Positions 24,426-37,041 of a stretch of DNA of 64,000 bases are shown in pieces. Position numbers and translations under genes: made by a program. Every line of letters begins with the position of its first letter. The first letter of the stretch is position 1. The DNA comes from Coniferiporia sulphurascens (Eukaryota > Basidiomycota > Agaricomycetes > Hymenochaetales > Hymenochaetaceae), in the NCBI GenBank assembly GCA_002794785.1, contig NBBA01000004.1:1-64000 (forward strand), given 5' to 3'. The notes beneath the pieces were generated by a model. The model was not told the origin of the DNA, made no database searches, and saw only the letters and a program-made list of their open reading frames with translations.

Positions 24426-26067
24426 CTTGTCATGAATACGACAAGTAAATCAAAGTACTGAGGCCACATCATTAGGCTAGCATACATTGCAATCTCTCGA
24501 CTCATCGGTCATTTTCCGATTTCCCTTGGAGGGCTCAGGCCGTAGACAATCAGTAGTAACGTTGCTAATGCAGATTAGACACCGTGTGGGTTTACACTGT
24601 CCCAGTCCCACATCAGGGCACGGGTTTAATAGTGAGGTTACGAAACTATTAATGGCAAGGCAACTTATTGGAGGATTGATGAGGATAGCTCCTCTCAGCT
24701 GTCCGATATGTCATTCGGTCGGTTGCTAATCTGATCTGGAGTAAAATGTACAGTAACGTGGGGGTATTATTTCTATGCAGGGCCGCACGACTATTGAAAA
24801 CGCGATCATGGGGATTGTGAGCCCCTGGCTCCCCAGGGTCTGAAATAAAACCAATCAAACTTATCGCCTTCGCAAACATTTAACACCAGAACCCTGAGAT
24901 TGGCTTGGTCCTTTCTTTATCCACGCGAATCATCAGCTCTTCGAACCCCGCCATTGTTATTACAGGATATGATTTTCAGAATGGGTGACCACCACCAACT
25001 TGACTTCGCTGGATCAAATGGTACCACTGCCAGTGTATGTTTCGACCCCCGGGAGTCGGAGTCTGGCCTCAATTTTCCCTCAGGTTGTCTATTAAGCCTG
25101 CTTGCATTCTAAAAAGTGCTGTAAAGTCCTACTGACCGATGATCCACTTATGCGTCCGTGCCTCGAATTATTCTAGGTACGTCTTTTCAGCTTCATAGAT
25201 GTTCTACTCCGAGGGGCGACGCCGCCAACGCGGCGACCTTTGCCGAAGAGATTAGGTAATCACGGACCGCTGAGCCCGCACTGCGACGTGGCACGAGGCC
25301 AAACGACGAAAGTAACTTATTCAAGGGTTCGTGTTCGTGTTTTCGGTTGACAAAAGGACGCTTTTTGAAGAGCCTCATATGATGGATGGCATCAGATACT
25401 CGGAATGATGGGTGTCTGCGTTCTCGTCGTAGAGGCTAGCTACGAGGGCGAACGACGGCGCCATACAACAGCTTTGCAAGCCCGGATATTGCCTTCAAAA
25501 ACTGCATTCGTTGTATATCAGATATGTCTCAACCTCTCAAAGCCGCTCGATGTAACCGTACCTCAATTCGAAGAGAGCACAGGATGAACGTTGAAGCCAG
25601 GCCGTAAAGAAGCATGACAATCTCTCATACCGTTTTAAGGACCGCACTGACGGGTCGTATTTCAGGAAGACGACGTTCTCGTGCAGCTTTGAAAATAACT
25701 GGTCCTTACAAAGCCGAGACTTCTCAATTGATTGAATCTAGTATAGTCTAAGAAAGAGGGCGCCTGACCCACGATCAAAATAGTAAAGTATTGAATTCAC
25801 ATGGATGCACCCGAGAATAGGGCACGGCTTCTTCAAAATAACTAACGTGCGGACGATGTGTCCCAGTTCTAAGTATACCACCAATTGAAGTAATGGTTCT
25901 GCACGTCGGAGTCCCGTCCCATGGATTTTTAGGAAGCGGGAGAGAAGCGTCTAAACTCTACTGGTCATATTTAGTGGGGTTTCGATGATGCCTCTAGGAG
26001 GAATCACCCCTCTGCCGTACGGAGAAAAGCCCACTGGCGATATCAAGACCACCTTTCGAAGCAAGAC
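24426..26067. other. Intergenic spacer between the tandem permeases
   Basis: No supported gene. The last few hundred bases should hold the promoter of permease B. Small frames here have no recognisable motifs and no partner exons. Confidence 0.5.
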
Positions 26068-28395
26068 ATGAAGGACACGAAAGAACACGCCTTAGTCGAT
26101 ATCAAGGAGCACGAGAGCGAGACTGCTGAGTCTCCACCATCTCTGGTTGATGATGGCCTAGTCTTGATAGATCCGATCGCAGAAAAGCGTCTGCTCCGGA
26201 AGCTTGATTTGCTACTCCTTCCGTTATTTACCTTGATCCGTGAGTACAGAATCTCTATGCTAAGAGTCGCTGAATGAATGGCTGGAGCTTATCTTCAAAC
26301 AAAGATGCGCTAAACGACATCAATAAGTAAGTGGCACTCATATCATCTTGGAACGTTGCTGAAGTTGTAATATTCTCAGGTCGGCAGTAGGTACGCTCAG
26401 GTTTACTATCTATCGGTTTTGTTTGCTTAAAACTGTTGAAGGAAATGCGAAGATCGCTGGTATGCTTGTTTGCAAACCCATTCAATTGGATATACCTCAT
26501 AATGATTTCAAAGGCCTTGAGCAAGATCTCGGAATGGTCGGATTTGACTATAATATCGCCCTCACAGTATTCTACATATTCGTGCGTATTCTTTTATCAT
26601 CTATCTCAGAAAAACTTTAAATATTCCACAACAATCACAGCACATGGCTGCTGCAGTTCCCTCGAATTTTGCGCTTAAGCATTTCGGTTCATCATGGCTT
26701 GCACTGATGGAAGCAAGCTTTGGTATCATATCGATCTCAACAGCGTTTGTTAAAAATTACAAGGGACTCATCATTACGCGCGTCTTCCTCGGGCTCACGG
26801 AAGGTGGTACCTTGGTGCGTTTGTATCACATGAGGAGAACATTTTCTCACTCAGTGCGCATTTCAAAACGTAAAATTGTGTTTACAGTGTGCATTGGCAT
26901 ACATACTTTCCCGAGTGAGTGCGACAAAATAAATTGAAACCTCACCTCTTGACTATGGAACATGAAGTATTACCGTCGTACGGAACTCGTCATGAGGGTT
27001 GGCGTATTCTTCGGGCTGTCGCCGCCGCTCGCAGGCGCTTGTAAATCCCTGCGGCTCCACCAGAAATCTACGCGATTACTAATAATGAGCGTCTCACAGT
27101 TAATGGTCTTTTGGCTTCAGGACTTCTTTCCGTCGGTGACATTGGCGTGGTAAGCTCGTGGCGGAAGATATTCCTTGTTGAAGGTAAAGAGTCTTAGTAC
27201 ACTCTTTCCCTGCGCGTGGCTTATGCTAACCTCATTCATATGTACGATCTGTCAAGGCATCATTACCACAGGAATCGGTCTTCTCGGTTTCTTTATATTT
27301 CCCACAGACCCGCAGAACACGCGGATGCTCAACGAGGCTGAACGTGCTCTTGCGATCGCTCGCATATCTGCAGACCAGGTAGTTTCAACGAATGGACGCA
27401 GGGAGCGCACCACTTTAGAGTTGTTTGGAAGAGCTTTCAGCTTTAATGTAGGTAGTCAGTGGTGTGGTGAACGTCACTGAATTTTATTTTCAGACATGTC
27501 TTTGTGCAATTTGTTACGCCATAATCAACATTTCAATGCAAGGGCTAAGTCTTTTCTTGCCGACTGTCGTCGCCACTCGTAAGTTATACAAAAGCATTTT
27601 TGCATTACTTCGCTTAAACATCGAGGGCTGCTGTAGTGGGACATTTTAGTAAGCGGAAAGCCCTTATTAATGATACGCCCCCATTAACTCTTTAATTTTC
27701 AGCTACAGTAGAATCGCAACTCCGGACCGTTCCTCCTTATATCGTTGGAGCTGTTTGGGCTTTATTCAGCGCATATCACAGCTTCCGAATGAAGCAGAGA
27801 ACGACGCCTCTCATAATATCCGTTCTCCTCATGGTCATTGGCTACGCTATCTTCGTTGGTACGGATAATTCGCATGCGCGGTAAGCATCACCTTCGCCAG
27901 TAATACGCGATAATCGAAAAAAAAATCTAAATAAATGCTTGACTGTCAAGGTATGCGGCATGCTTTCTTGTCGTAGCGGGTTACTCTCCGAGTGAGCCAA
28001 TGCTGCTATCATGGGGAACGGACAATGCAGCTCCCGATACCGTTCGGGCCGCTGCAACATCCATAATTCCCGGTATTGGCGCTCTTGGATCTGTCATTGC
28101 GTACGTGCTTTGCCTCTCAATCATCATGTCTCTACTTAGCTCAAGTACTCATATGATCCATATCAGTGTATGGACTTACTTGCCTACCGACGCACCCAAT
28201 TACCATGACGGAAATTCTCTTAACCTCTCCACTAGTTCATTATGTTGCGTGTTCATCGTAATCGGTGCGCTGTACATCATATGGGAGAACGCGAAACGCG
28301 CCCGCGGGGAGCGAGACTACCGCTTGGTTGGGAAAAGCACTCAGGAGATTGAGCAACTGGGTTATCTGCACCCCAGGTTCCGCTATCAATTGTGA
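26068..28395 (+). CDS. MFS permease B, Dal5/allantoate-permease type, tandem paralogue of A
   Basis: Fourteen exons, each the same length as in A except the first (172 versus 142 nt): 26068-26239, 26305-26326, 26380-26390, 26442-26459, 26514-26581, 26641-26814, 26888-26914, 26968-27040, 27100-27183, 27257-27447, 27494-27578, 27703-27880, 27951-28100 and 28167-28395. They give 493 residues and share the Dal5-type layout with A. The segment that reads TNFIDRTAIGNAKIAG in A reads LNDINKSAVGNAKIAG here, so the conserved Asp-Arg pair of the first transmembrane region is Asn-Lys. All introns are GT-AG, and intron 11 is short and free of the transposon, so it shows the ancestral state. B is likely a plasma-membrane transporter with altered substrate recognition or reduced activity; this is inference. 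Confidence 0.88.
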
Positions 28396-29075
28396 TGAGG
28401 TTATCGGCAAACTGAGACGTCGTGGAGGCATCCATTTGGCTAGTGTATGGTTACTCAAACTATCAAGTAGTTCTGTTACCGGAGGCGCCAGAACGCACTG
28501 TGCTAGTGTAGTGGACTTAGCTAATAAATTCTAGGTTACATGCCGACTTTCCAGACTCTTTCAAAATAGATATTTGAAGGTATGGTAAAATTCAGAATAC
28601 GGTAAGATTCCTCTTTTACATTGTGGATTTCAATTCACGGTCCCCTATTTCCTCAGACAAGCTATAATGGCACATCAATATAACGATTTTTGACCCTGCG
28701 AAAGTTGATTAAATGCTATCGCCCTTACAGATAATTGAATGATTATGCGATGAACTCTGTCTTTTCGCCATTATTTTCGAAAGCTACCCACTGTATTTTA
28801 GGCATGTAAAGTTAAATTTTCCTGTAATTATCAGTGGTTAGTGAGGCACATTTTTAGGCACATTGCCACTAGCAAGTTCTCTAGGCAGGACAGAGGGAGT
28901 TAGCCACTCCCATGCTTTATTTGTCATCACCGTTTCAGAGCACCATTGTCGCATTTGATGTCGTTTAGGTTATATCCGCATGCTGGCATAAACTGGGTGT
29001 CCTATTACATACATACATGCAGGATACACTTCCCATTATCTTACAATAGTCATCCCTCGTTTTCGGGACTGTTTT
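28396..29075. other. Convergent intergenic region
   Basis: About 680 bases between permease B and the minus-strand DUF6533 gene, holding both 3' ends. AT-rich, with no supported gene. Confidence 0.5.
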
Positions 29076-31044
29076 TTATGCGCCCGCCGTCTCCAGCCTG
29101 CAGGCATCACTAGCATCTGCCAATCCATCAGGGTAATCCAGGTCTAGGAAATCGTCTGGAGTTTCGTCTGAGATCTCTTCCAAGTTCGATGAAACTTCCT
29201 TGCCGCCGTCGAGATATGATGAATATGCGGAAGCTGAGCTGAAGCTAGAAACTTCCGACAATGTGCTGATGGCCCGCGACATCCCCGTCTCGCCAGGCGT
29301 TCGCAGTTCCGGTTCAGTCGTGGAGTCTGCTTCAAACTCTTCCGCCGCGCGAGCGATCCAGGTTGAGTACCGGGATATATGCGTCGTGAATTGTGTCAGG
29401 TCTGCACTGTCATCAGAAGACTCCTCGCTCATTCCCGTGGCTGAGTTTCCTTGCATATGCGGACCAGCTGGACTGACTGTAACCTGTCGTTGGTTACCAA
29501 CGGAGTTGAGGTTAAGAATAAGACGGGACATCATGGTCACAGAGATGCTGTAGATTTGTTCAAGCGGACGTTTTGTTAGCCCTTAGGACGGAAACGATCA
29601 CATGATGTTTGAAATTCCGTCCACGTACACATGTGTCATAATCGAATTATTTCCTGTACTTTGCGGGAAAAAAGCAGAATTCAAATCCTATGTATTGGTA
29701 AAAATCGCCGTCAACAATCAGCAGAATGCACACGAGGGGTACATACGTCGAAGAGGGCAAAATTGATAGCGTTTACAAGAACCATGACGCTGCCTCGATT
29801 ATATCAATGCCTATTGAGTGTACTTTTCTCAGAATGACTCACGCGAAATAGATACTTCCTACGCATACAAAATAAAACGTGGTTGACCAGAGGATGCGAA
29901 CAAAGAATGGCATTGTGCTTACCATCGCGCATCAGCAATTTGTACAGAGGAGAATGCATGCCACATCTCCTGTGTTCGCCCATTACTTGGTAGGTCCGTG
30001 TAATAGTCAGAAGGAAGATTACGATATCAAATATAAATGTCAGCAGTATTGCGACTTTAAAGGCTACAGAACTCGGTTTGAAAGCATGCCTTCTGTATTA
30101 ATTTGAAGGTTACCTACGTGCGCTTCTGAAGATGTTGGGATTAGAATATTCCGGTTGGGTTGGAAGTCAAGACGCACGAGTGTATAAAGCCTGGTAGACA
30201 TGTCCTGTAGGCAGATGTGGCATTGAATCCCAAGCCGAATTCAAGAAGTATCCCATAAAACTGCGTCAGAGAATACTTTGCACAGGGTATCAGTTTTTTT
30301 TTCGGAATAAAAAGGTTGTTCACACTCGACTCACTGCAGATGTTATGATGCTGGCCAAACCTAGTGCTGCAGTGAAGCCGAGAACTTTTAAGCTGCGGTT
30401 GTACAACGCATATGTGCGTATCGACAGCATAACTAAAAATGGTATTAGCAATACTGTACATAGCGTTCGGCGTAAGAGAGGTCAACGCATACCCGCAATA
30501 ATTACTTGAGTAAAGAGACTCAGATATCCGCCTAAACGTGCGAAGTTCCTGCAGCTAGGCACTGGAGTCAGGACGCGATCATTTTAGGAAAACCCCGTGA
30601 TAGATCGTCTACATACAACTAGCAGATACTAAAATTAGCCGATATCCTTCTTTTGCGCGGCATAGTACATACTATTATATCATTTGGAGGATTGAAGCTG
30701 ACATAGATTATCGGAAGATAACCAAGAGACGTAATGTAGCGGTTGAGCAAGAAGAGTGTGCTGCTAAGTGTCAATCGTCTTCCCCAAATGCGCTTAACCT
30801 CGGCTGGAAAGGTGTTTATGTGGTCATAATAAAGGATTGCTGAGAATTTGGACATCAGTATCGTCGTAAAGAACCCCTAAAGTCTAAGCGGGCGTACTTA
30901 TCGAAGCAACAATATAATATTGCAGTACGAATCTGTAATTGAACGTAACAGTCAAACATAAGCATGCAAATTATGTGGGGACAATAACACAGCTCACGTC
31001 TCCTCTGTCGACTCTTGAACGATGCCGCGAGTCACCAAGGCCAT
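29076..31044 (-). CDS. DUF6533 domain membrane protein
   Basis: Twelve exons, listed in transcription order: 31044-30998, 30932-30898, 30839-30673, 30554-30493, 30432-30335, 30275-30178, 30125-30118 (8 nt), 30063-29923, 29858-29843, 29789-29747, 29687-29629 and 29547-29076. The product of about 415 residues begins MALVTRGIVQ and has the DUF6533 hallmarks: ILYYDHINTF with LLNRY in exon 3, IRTYALYNRS in exon 5, LYKLLMRDG in exon 8 and MMSRLILNL before a Ser/Asp/Glu-rich tail. Exon sizes mostly match the plus-strand copy at 6.7-8.6 kb. Between exons 3 and 4 the phase is short by 2 nt (mod 3), so a micro-exon or alternative site is missing; AG-TT-GTATGT inside that intron is one candidate. Function unknown. 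Homologues are abundant in mushroom genomes. Confidence 0.8.
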
Positions 31045-32520
31045 ATTGAGGTGGGGGAAGGGGCCTGGCGTGCAGAACACGTTTAATTTGATGCATGCCC
31101 TGCTAAAATACAGAACCGGGGCTCAATAATAGCCTAATTCCCCAGGATCAACCGGAACAAAGAATGTAGACATCTGAGATATGAGAGCTGCAGACCTTGA
31201 AGTGATGCCCATCAGCGGTCCTATTGGATGTATTGGTACTGATATAAGCAGAGTGACCCTGTAGATACTGAAAGAAAGCATCAGATATGACCCGTGGTGG
31301 TCGAAAACCGCGGATCGTGGAAATCGAAGTAAAATTAACTATGCGCTGAGAAACAAGTCGCGCTACTTATTACTTGGAGTATAGCGCATCATCTGAGGGC
31401 GCTGTTTCATACACCCGACGGCGTTGATGCGGCTTGACAGACGCGCTTATATGTGACGGAAGTTTATAATGGAGGCAACATCTCTTTATTCCGGCGGTAG
31501 GAATCGGGAAATGCGGTGAGGTGGACACACTGGCGATCGGCCGGGGCAATTAAAATTTAAAAATGTCCGCGTTGGGGTTTTCTTCAATTCGGGAATTGCC
31601 GAGTATAGCCAAAAACGCACCTGTCAGCGTATTTATAAACGCCATCGCCGGCATCTGTCATCAAGCTCCTACGCCTCGCAGTACTGTTAGCAAGGGTTGA
31701 GCTAATGAAACTTTTGCTTTTTTTTGATAACTTGAAAGGCTAGCTGGAACTAATCGCATGGGATAGACATGGGGCTCTTGAAGACAAGATCCTGTCATAC
31801 AAGAAGGGGTTGTGCTATCGGTAGTAGCAACGACTCGATCAAGGAAAATGGCGCTGGTTCCCTAGTTGATCGACAGATAGCAGTATCGTCAAGGTTCACC
31901 ATGGACTCTGTTGCGGTCGCGAACTCAAGCTTTGACCCAGCGTCAGTTTTCGTCCGCCTCCATAGCATAGTGACCTATCGCCATAGTACCAGCGGTGCTC
32001 TGATCTCAGCTTTGTTTGGAGAAAGATATCCCAATGACAGCGCTAATTCGCGTACCGCAGGTGTGCGGTACGCATGTTTGTTAGATGATGTGCCACAAAT
32101 AAATTGTTGTGCTTAATTTACTAGGGCTTTGTTTCAGGAGGTCTCGATGCCTATGAAACTCGGCAAACTGGTACGAACAATAATCGCGGTCATACTGACA
32201 GACCAAAATCGGATTTGTCGCGCACAAATCTATAGAGGAAGTAAAGTACCGAAACAAGTTTCAATAATACATTTAAAGTCTTATGGGGGATTAGGGGTCG
32301 TGGGACATGGGCTCGTGAAAGTCAGGATTAGCACCGCACAGCGGGTGGTTGGAGTGCGAGAATGTCTAGGTAAACGTTCCAGGTCAGAAGTTATCGTGAC
32401 CTTCGTTAGTAAATAAACCTTTGAAAATTGAACAACAAATGAAGATGTGAATAGATATAGCGCGTAGTACTTGTGTAACAATTCGTCAAAGCCAAGAAGA
32501 TCATGATGGCCTCATGAGGT
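31045..32520. other. Intergenic region, nothing recognised
   Basis: About 1.5 kb between the minus-strand DUF6533 gene (its promoter side) and the 3' end of the MFS exporter. A frame at 31769-32116 and one at 32129-32416 have no recognisable motif. Confidence 0.45.
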
Positions 32521-34436
32521 TCACGTTGAGTTCTTTTCCTTCTCGTTATCTTCTCGACTGAGCTCGACGGACTTCTTCCCCTCCTCGGGATCTATGACAG
32601 GATTTGATGGGCCTCGATGCCCAATAGGACCAACATTACGCAAAAAGATGAGCGCGACGATTGCACCTGCGACACCGAAGCCGAAGCATGTCCACTGCGC
32701 GCCGCGGTAGGCATCGAGCTGCGTATTCTTTCCTGCAATTCCCTCCTCTCTCCGCAAGATTGTATTGTGCACAATCGTCGTGACCGCTAGTCCAAGCGAA
32801 GTGCCTAGTTGCGTAAGCGTCTGGAATAAGCCGCCCGCAAGACTCTGTTCGTGGGGTGCACTAATTTTGGCAACGAAGATCGTGCCGCATGCGAACACGA
32901 AATCCGCGCCGAACACACTCACGATAGCCGCGGGGAAGCCGAATGCCCAATATGGCGCCGCAGGTTCAAGCACCGCAAATAGGAGCCCCGCAAGGCTCGT
33001 GAGAAGTGTGCCACAAATAACGAGCAGCACGACCGGTACGTGGGCTACGGATGCCGCAACGAGCGCATTACAAGACAGACCAACAACGAACATGGGCAGC
33101 ATGCGTATGGCTGTGAGAACAGGCGAAAGACCTTGATAGTCTTGGTAGTAAAGCTGTGCCCAGAAAGTCCAACTCTGAAACGATGCCCACTCGAGGAACG
33201 CGATACACTGCATCGCGGCAAATTTCCCGTGCGCGCGCTTCCACATTGACAGCTTCATTAACGGTGGACAGCGGGCGCCTGACGTGTCGCGTTCGAGATA
33301 CCACTGCCATACGAGGAACGCAGCGAGAAGCATGACGCCAATGACGAGGAGAGCGATTATGTACGGTGTTTGCCATCTCTGCGGTGCAAGCTCCCCCTCG
33401 CCGAGAACAAATGTGATGAGCACTAGTGCGGCCGTTATAAGCATGACGCCGATCCAATCGACTCGCCGGTCAGTCTCATCGGAAGGAAGGTCTTTGTCAA
33501 TGACGAATACGCCCGCAATGAGAACGAGTGCCGAGAGCCCGGCTGACAGGAAGAATGGTGCACGCCATGTGGCGGGCGCCCATTGCGTGAGAATGCCACC
33601 AATCTGCAGGCCCACTGCGCCTCCTACAGGCGCACCAGCGGAGAAAGTTGCAAACGCCACTGAGCGCGCGCGCGAGGGCGGAAACGCATGGGCAAGGATA
33701 CCTAGAGAGGCAGGTACCGTTGCTGCAGGTCCCAGACCCTGGAACGCGCGTAGGATATCGAGAGTGATAATGTTATTTGCAAAGCCGCACCCCAGAGAAA
33801 AAACACCAAGCCAGAGAGACCCAAGGATAAACGCCTTCTTGCGGCCGTAGAGGTCGGCGAGTCGGCCAAAGAAAATGAAGAAGCATCCCTTTGATTATGT
33901 AAGGATGCTATCAGATTAGATAACGCTTAGAATGGACGAAAACACGCACAGATGAAAGAGAGTAGGCAGACACGACCCACTGTAGATCATCCACAGGGAC
34001 ACCAAAATGGTCTCCAATTCGTGGTAGGGAAATAGATGCAGACGAAGAGCAAGAAATCTAAGTAAATCGTTTTAAAACATGCATAGACAAAGACTCGTCA
34101 AAAACTCACATTCAAAATCATGACAATCGTGCATGTTGCCACAAGCATGACTGACCTTGCTCGGGAACGAGGAACAGTATTCTGGAGGTCTTTTTCCTTC
34201 ATCACAAATGCCAACTCTTTGTATTCCTCCTCTCTGGCCTTGTCAACATTTTTAGGACAATGCTTGTCCGCTTCCTCTGCATCCGGATTACATGCTATCG
34301 ACATCGTCGGAATGGCCGTACGGGAACTTGCTGCAGAAACGATTGCAGCTACAGATCGTTCGTTGGGGACGCCATCATCTTCCCTTTCGATGTATTCAAG
34401 CTCTTCGGAGGCGGTGTCGCTAGGGAATGCAGGCAT
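32521..34436 (-). CDS. MFS drug:H+ antiporter-like transporter (DHA2 type)
   Basis: Three exons in transcription order: 34436-34110, 34057-33950 and 33888-32521, giving 600 residues. The N-terminal 100 or so residues are a charged cytosolic extension. Membrane segments begin at SVMLVATCTIVMILN. DDLQWVVSAYSLSSG across exons 2 and 3, FFGRLADLYGRKKAFILGS and RAFQGLGPAATVPASLG are the motifs expected of 14-helix drug antiporters. About ten further hydrophobic helices follow, and the tail is charged. Such proteins export toxins, drugs or metabolites across the plasma membrane by proton antiport. The substrate cannot be told from sequence. It lies 14 kb from the polyketide synthase, too far to claim a link. 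Confidence 0.88.
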
Positions 34437-35367
34437 AACGGAAGCCCGTGTAGTACTGAGTGCGAGAATAAGAGTCCAGCCAGGTCCGAAGAAATCCCGT
34501 AACTTGTCGTTAAAAGAGATGGTTTTGCAGACACAAGAAGAGATGGAGACGCCTAATCCTTGAAGACGCCGGTCGTGGATGATGGGGGGAGGAAGGGGCT
34601 TTAAAACCCTGCTGCCGATTAACTTTTGTAAAAGTTGCGCGACATAAAGTCACGTGCCCGCTATCGGAGTGGCTGCTCCGGTCCATACTCGGGTTCTCGG
34701 ATGACTGTGGACTCCGATATCGGAGACTGGGAAAATAGTATTGCAGTGCTTGCGCTCTTGCGGTTTCATGGTCATCATGGGCCGCCGGGTTTTAAGATGG
34801 CTCGTTATTGAACTGTTATTGAGTTCAAACCGCACTCATTGGTTACCCATACGGAATACGATGCCTAATTCCGTCTCTAAACTCTCAATGTGAGCACTAG
34901 TAGTAGTTCATTTATTTTATTAAACCCATTCCGACTGGACCGTGGTATTTTTCCGACTCCAAGACAATTAATGGACCGCGTCAATGACTAAATTCTTCCT
35001 AATGAATGACTTCATAACTGCGTATGCCCCCTATCTTCCATAGCACTGACTAACGTTGTCATCCTTTCGATAAGACGCTCGGATTCCTCACCCGAGGGTG
35101 CATTCTGACCCCTCCCTCCAATATCGGACCATGACTTTACTCGTAAATCCGTTTTTTGAAGAGTCGGAATTCATACCCTTTGGTATCGGTTTACCTGAGT
35201 GTTAAAGCGACGCTAGTCACATGATTTTCGGCGTTTACCAATTCAACTTGACTGCCGAGTCGAGTCCCGAAAAACCAGTGCCGACATCCCCTCCGATAAT
35301 GGGATTACTAATTCCCTTCGGGATGTGGGATGTCCCAGAGGGTTTATTTCATGTTGTAACCGAGGTC
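34437..35367. other. Intergenic region upstream of the MFS exporter
   Basis: About 930 bases with no gene. The part nearest 34437 should contain the exporter's promoter. No motif is assigned. Confidence 0.45.
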
Positions 35368-35979
35368 ACACTGGAGGGATTTTTTTTTTTTTTTTTTTTT
35401 TTTGAATGCATTTCTATAGCATGTCATGACTATCTAGTACAAAATACACTCCAGGGGCCTTTAGGCCCCTGTATTGTGTGAGATGGTAGTTGGTATAGAT
35501 GGAACAATAGTGGTGGGAAGCCATAAGCTTAGATGGGGGCTGGAAAAGATCCAGTGGATGTAAGAAGTGTGGTATCTGACTCAGTTGCCTGTGGCAAAAC
35601 CTTGGTCAGAAATATGCACCACAGTGGGGCCACCCGGGTCGAAGACGAGGATGGGTTCCGCCTCGAAGGCGGGGTGAGAGTCGAGGAAAGATGCCAGAAT
35701 TGGGAGGCCATCTTTAGAAAACCATTGGGCTTCAGTGGATGGTATGGGGGTCTTCCACACCGCGCGTCGAGCGGGGAGGGTATTAGGGCAGGAGAGCAGG
35801 AGGTGGGCTCGGGTCTCCGGAACATGGCAGAACGGGCACGTGGGGTCGCATCCCGGAATACGTCCAAAGTACGCGCCAAACCCGGCATGACCTAGGAGTG
35901 TCCGGAAAACCTTGCACTTAGTGCAACGACCGAGTGTGAGGTTCTGCATAAGAGCAGACGGCTTTACACTGGAGGGATT
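35368..35979 (-). mobile_element. 5'-truncated LINE (non-LTR retrotransposon) with target-site duplication
   Basis: A 14-bp direct repeat, ACACTGGAGGGATT, flanks the insert at 35368-35381 and 35966-35979. A run of 24 T at 35380-35403 is the poly(A) tail of an element lying on the minus strand. The insert (about 580 bp) encodes only the C-terminal end of a LINE polyprotein. Target duplication, poly(A) and 5' truncation are the standard marks of target-primed reverse transcription. Confidence 0.85.
35529..35949 (-). pseudogene. C-terminal fragment of a LINE reverse-transcriptase polyprotein
   Basis: Two overlapping frames on the minus strand carry this remnant. The frame 35949-35581 contains LLGHAGFGAYFGRIPG followed by a C-x2-C-x7-H-x4-C cluster (CPFC...H...C), the zinc-binding motif that closes many fungal LINE polyproteins. 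The second frame runs to 35529. Catalytic reverse-transcriptase and endonuclease parts are absent, so the copy is dead. Confidence 0.7.
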
Positions 35980-37041
35980 ACAAGTTCATTAAAAAGTTCA
36001 GTAGAGGTTAACAAAGTTACTTGTCACGAATTATGACATAATCCATTTGTCATTATTCGAAGACTTCTTGTGCTTTTCTCCCTCTCGCTTATTCTTCCCC
36101 CTCCGATATCCCATCCCCAAAAGAAAGGGAAAGATAATCGCCCCTCGGGGATTCAGCACTGCAAAGACTCAAATATTGAGTAACTTATTACGATTGCTTT
36201 CATTAGACTGGTAACTAGACGGAGTCAGAGCGGTCACAATCGATCCAGCCCATCTCGCCTTTTTCATTACCACGCCCAGTCACACTTATCGCAAAGTTCC
36301 AGACTCGGACGGACCATAGTCCTCACCAGTTTCTTCATTTATGCAGTCACATTTACGACTTCCCCTTTGTCCGTTCTGGTCAGGAAAAATCCGGCTACTG
36401 GAACGAAAACGCAGATCATTCCAGAGTTCAGCGTGGTGGCGGCACCGGGAACGCAAGTTGGGGCCGGTGACCCTCGACTCGAGCCGCTACATCCGCCGCC
36501 AAATGTCCTGTGACCCTCAAATGACCGGGTAGATTCAAGGGCGGTCCGCCACTGAATGAAAGTGTAATGCAATTATCCGAAATACATGTTCGTTGGTCTC
36601 ACTAGCCACACTATGCTATTGACGCACGGAGGAATACCGCTCTGAAAACTTTTTGCCAGTGATATGTGAGTGCTTACCACGAAAGTTACAATAGACTGAA
36701 CATCTGAGACTCGTAGCGTTTCTTTCTGAACGCCTTGAAAAGCTCCACTTGCCATTTAGTTACGCTTCGTCGTCTGGCCCAACGTTTATGGCGTGTGACC
36801 TAGTACCCTATGCTTTCAACCGTTGCATCTGCCAATGAATGAGAAGCGATGGAGTCTCCGGGCTTGTGAACAACCTTCTCTGGGATCCCGTACTTCTTCG
36901 ATAGGAACATCCCCGATATTTACCTGTAAATCTCCCGACCCGTGCCAGGTGTCAGGCAGTTCCAAAAGCTATTAGGGTTGACCTCAACAATCCTTTTGAT
37001 TCCCAGAAAAAGAATACCCTGGACGTGGCTACCAGACCTAT
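35980..37041. other. Intergenic region upstream of the GH79 gene
   Basis: No supported gene. The last 200 bases should contain the promoter and leader of the glycosidase gene. Short frames near 36339-36755 are not protein-like. Confidence 0.45.

Noticed and set aside
33284..33850. A 188-residue plus-strand frame
   Set aside because: It is antisense to the MFS exporter and has the repetitive Arg/Thr/Ala composition of a shadow frame.
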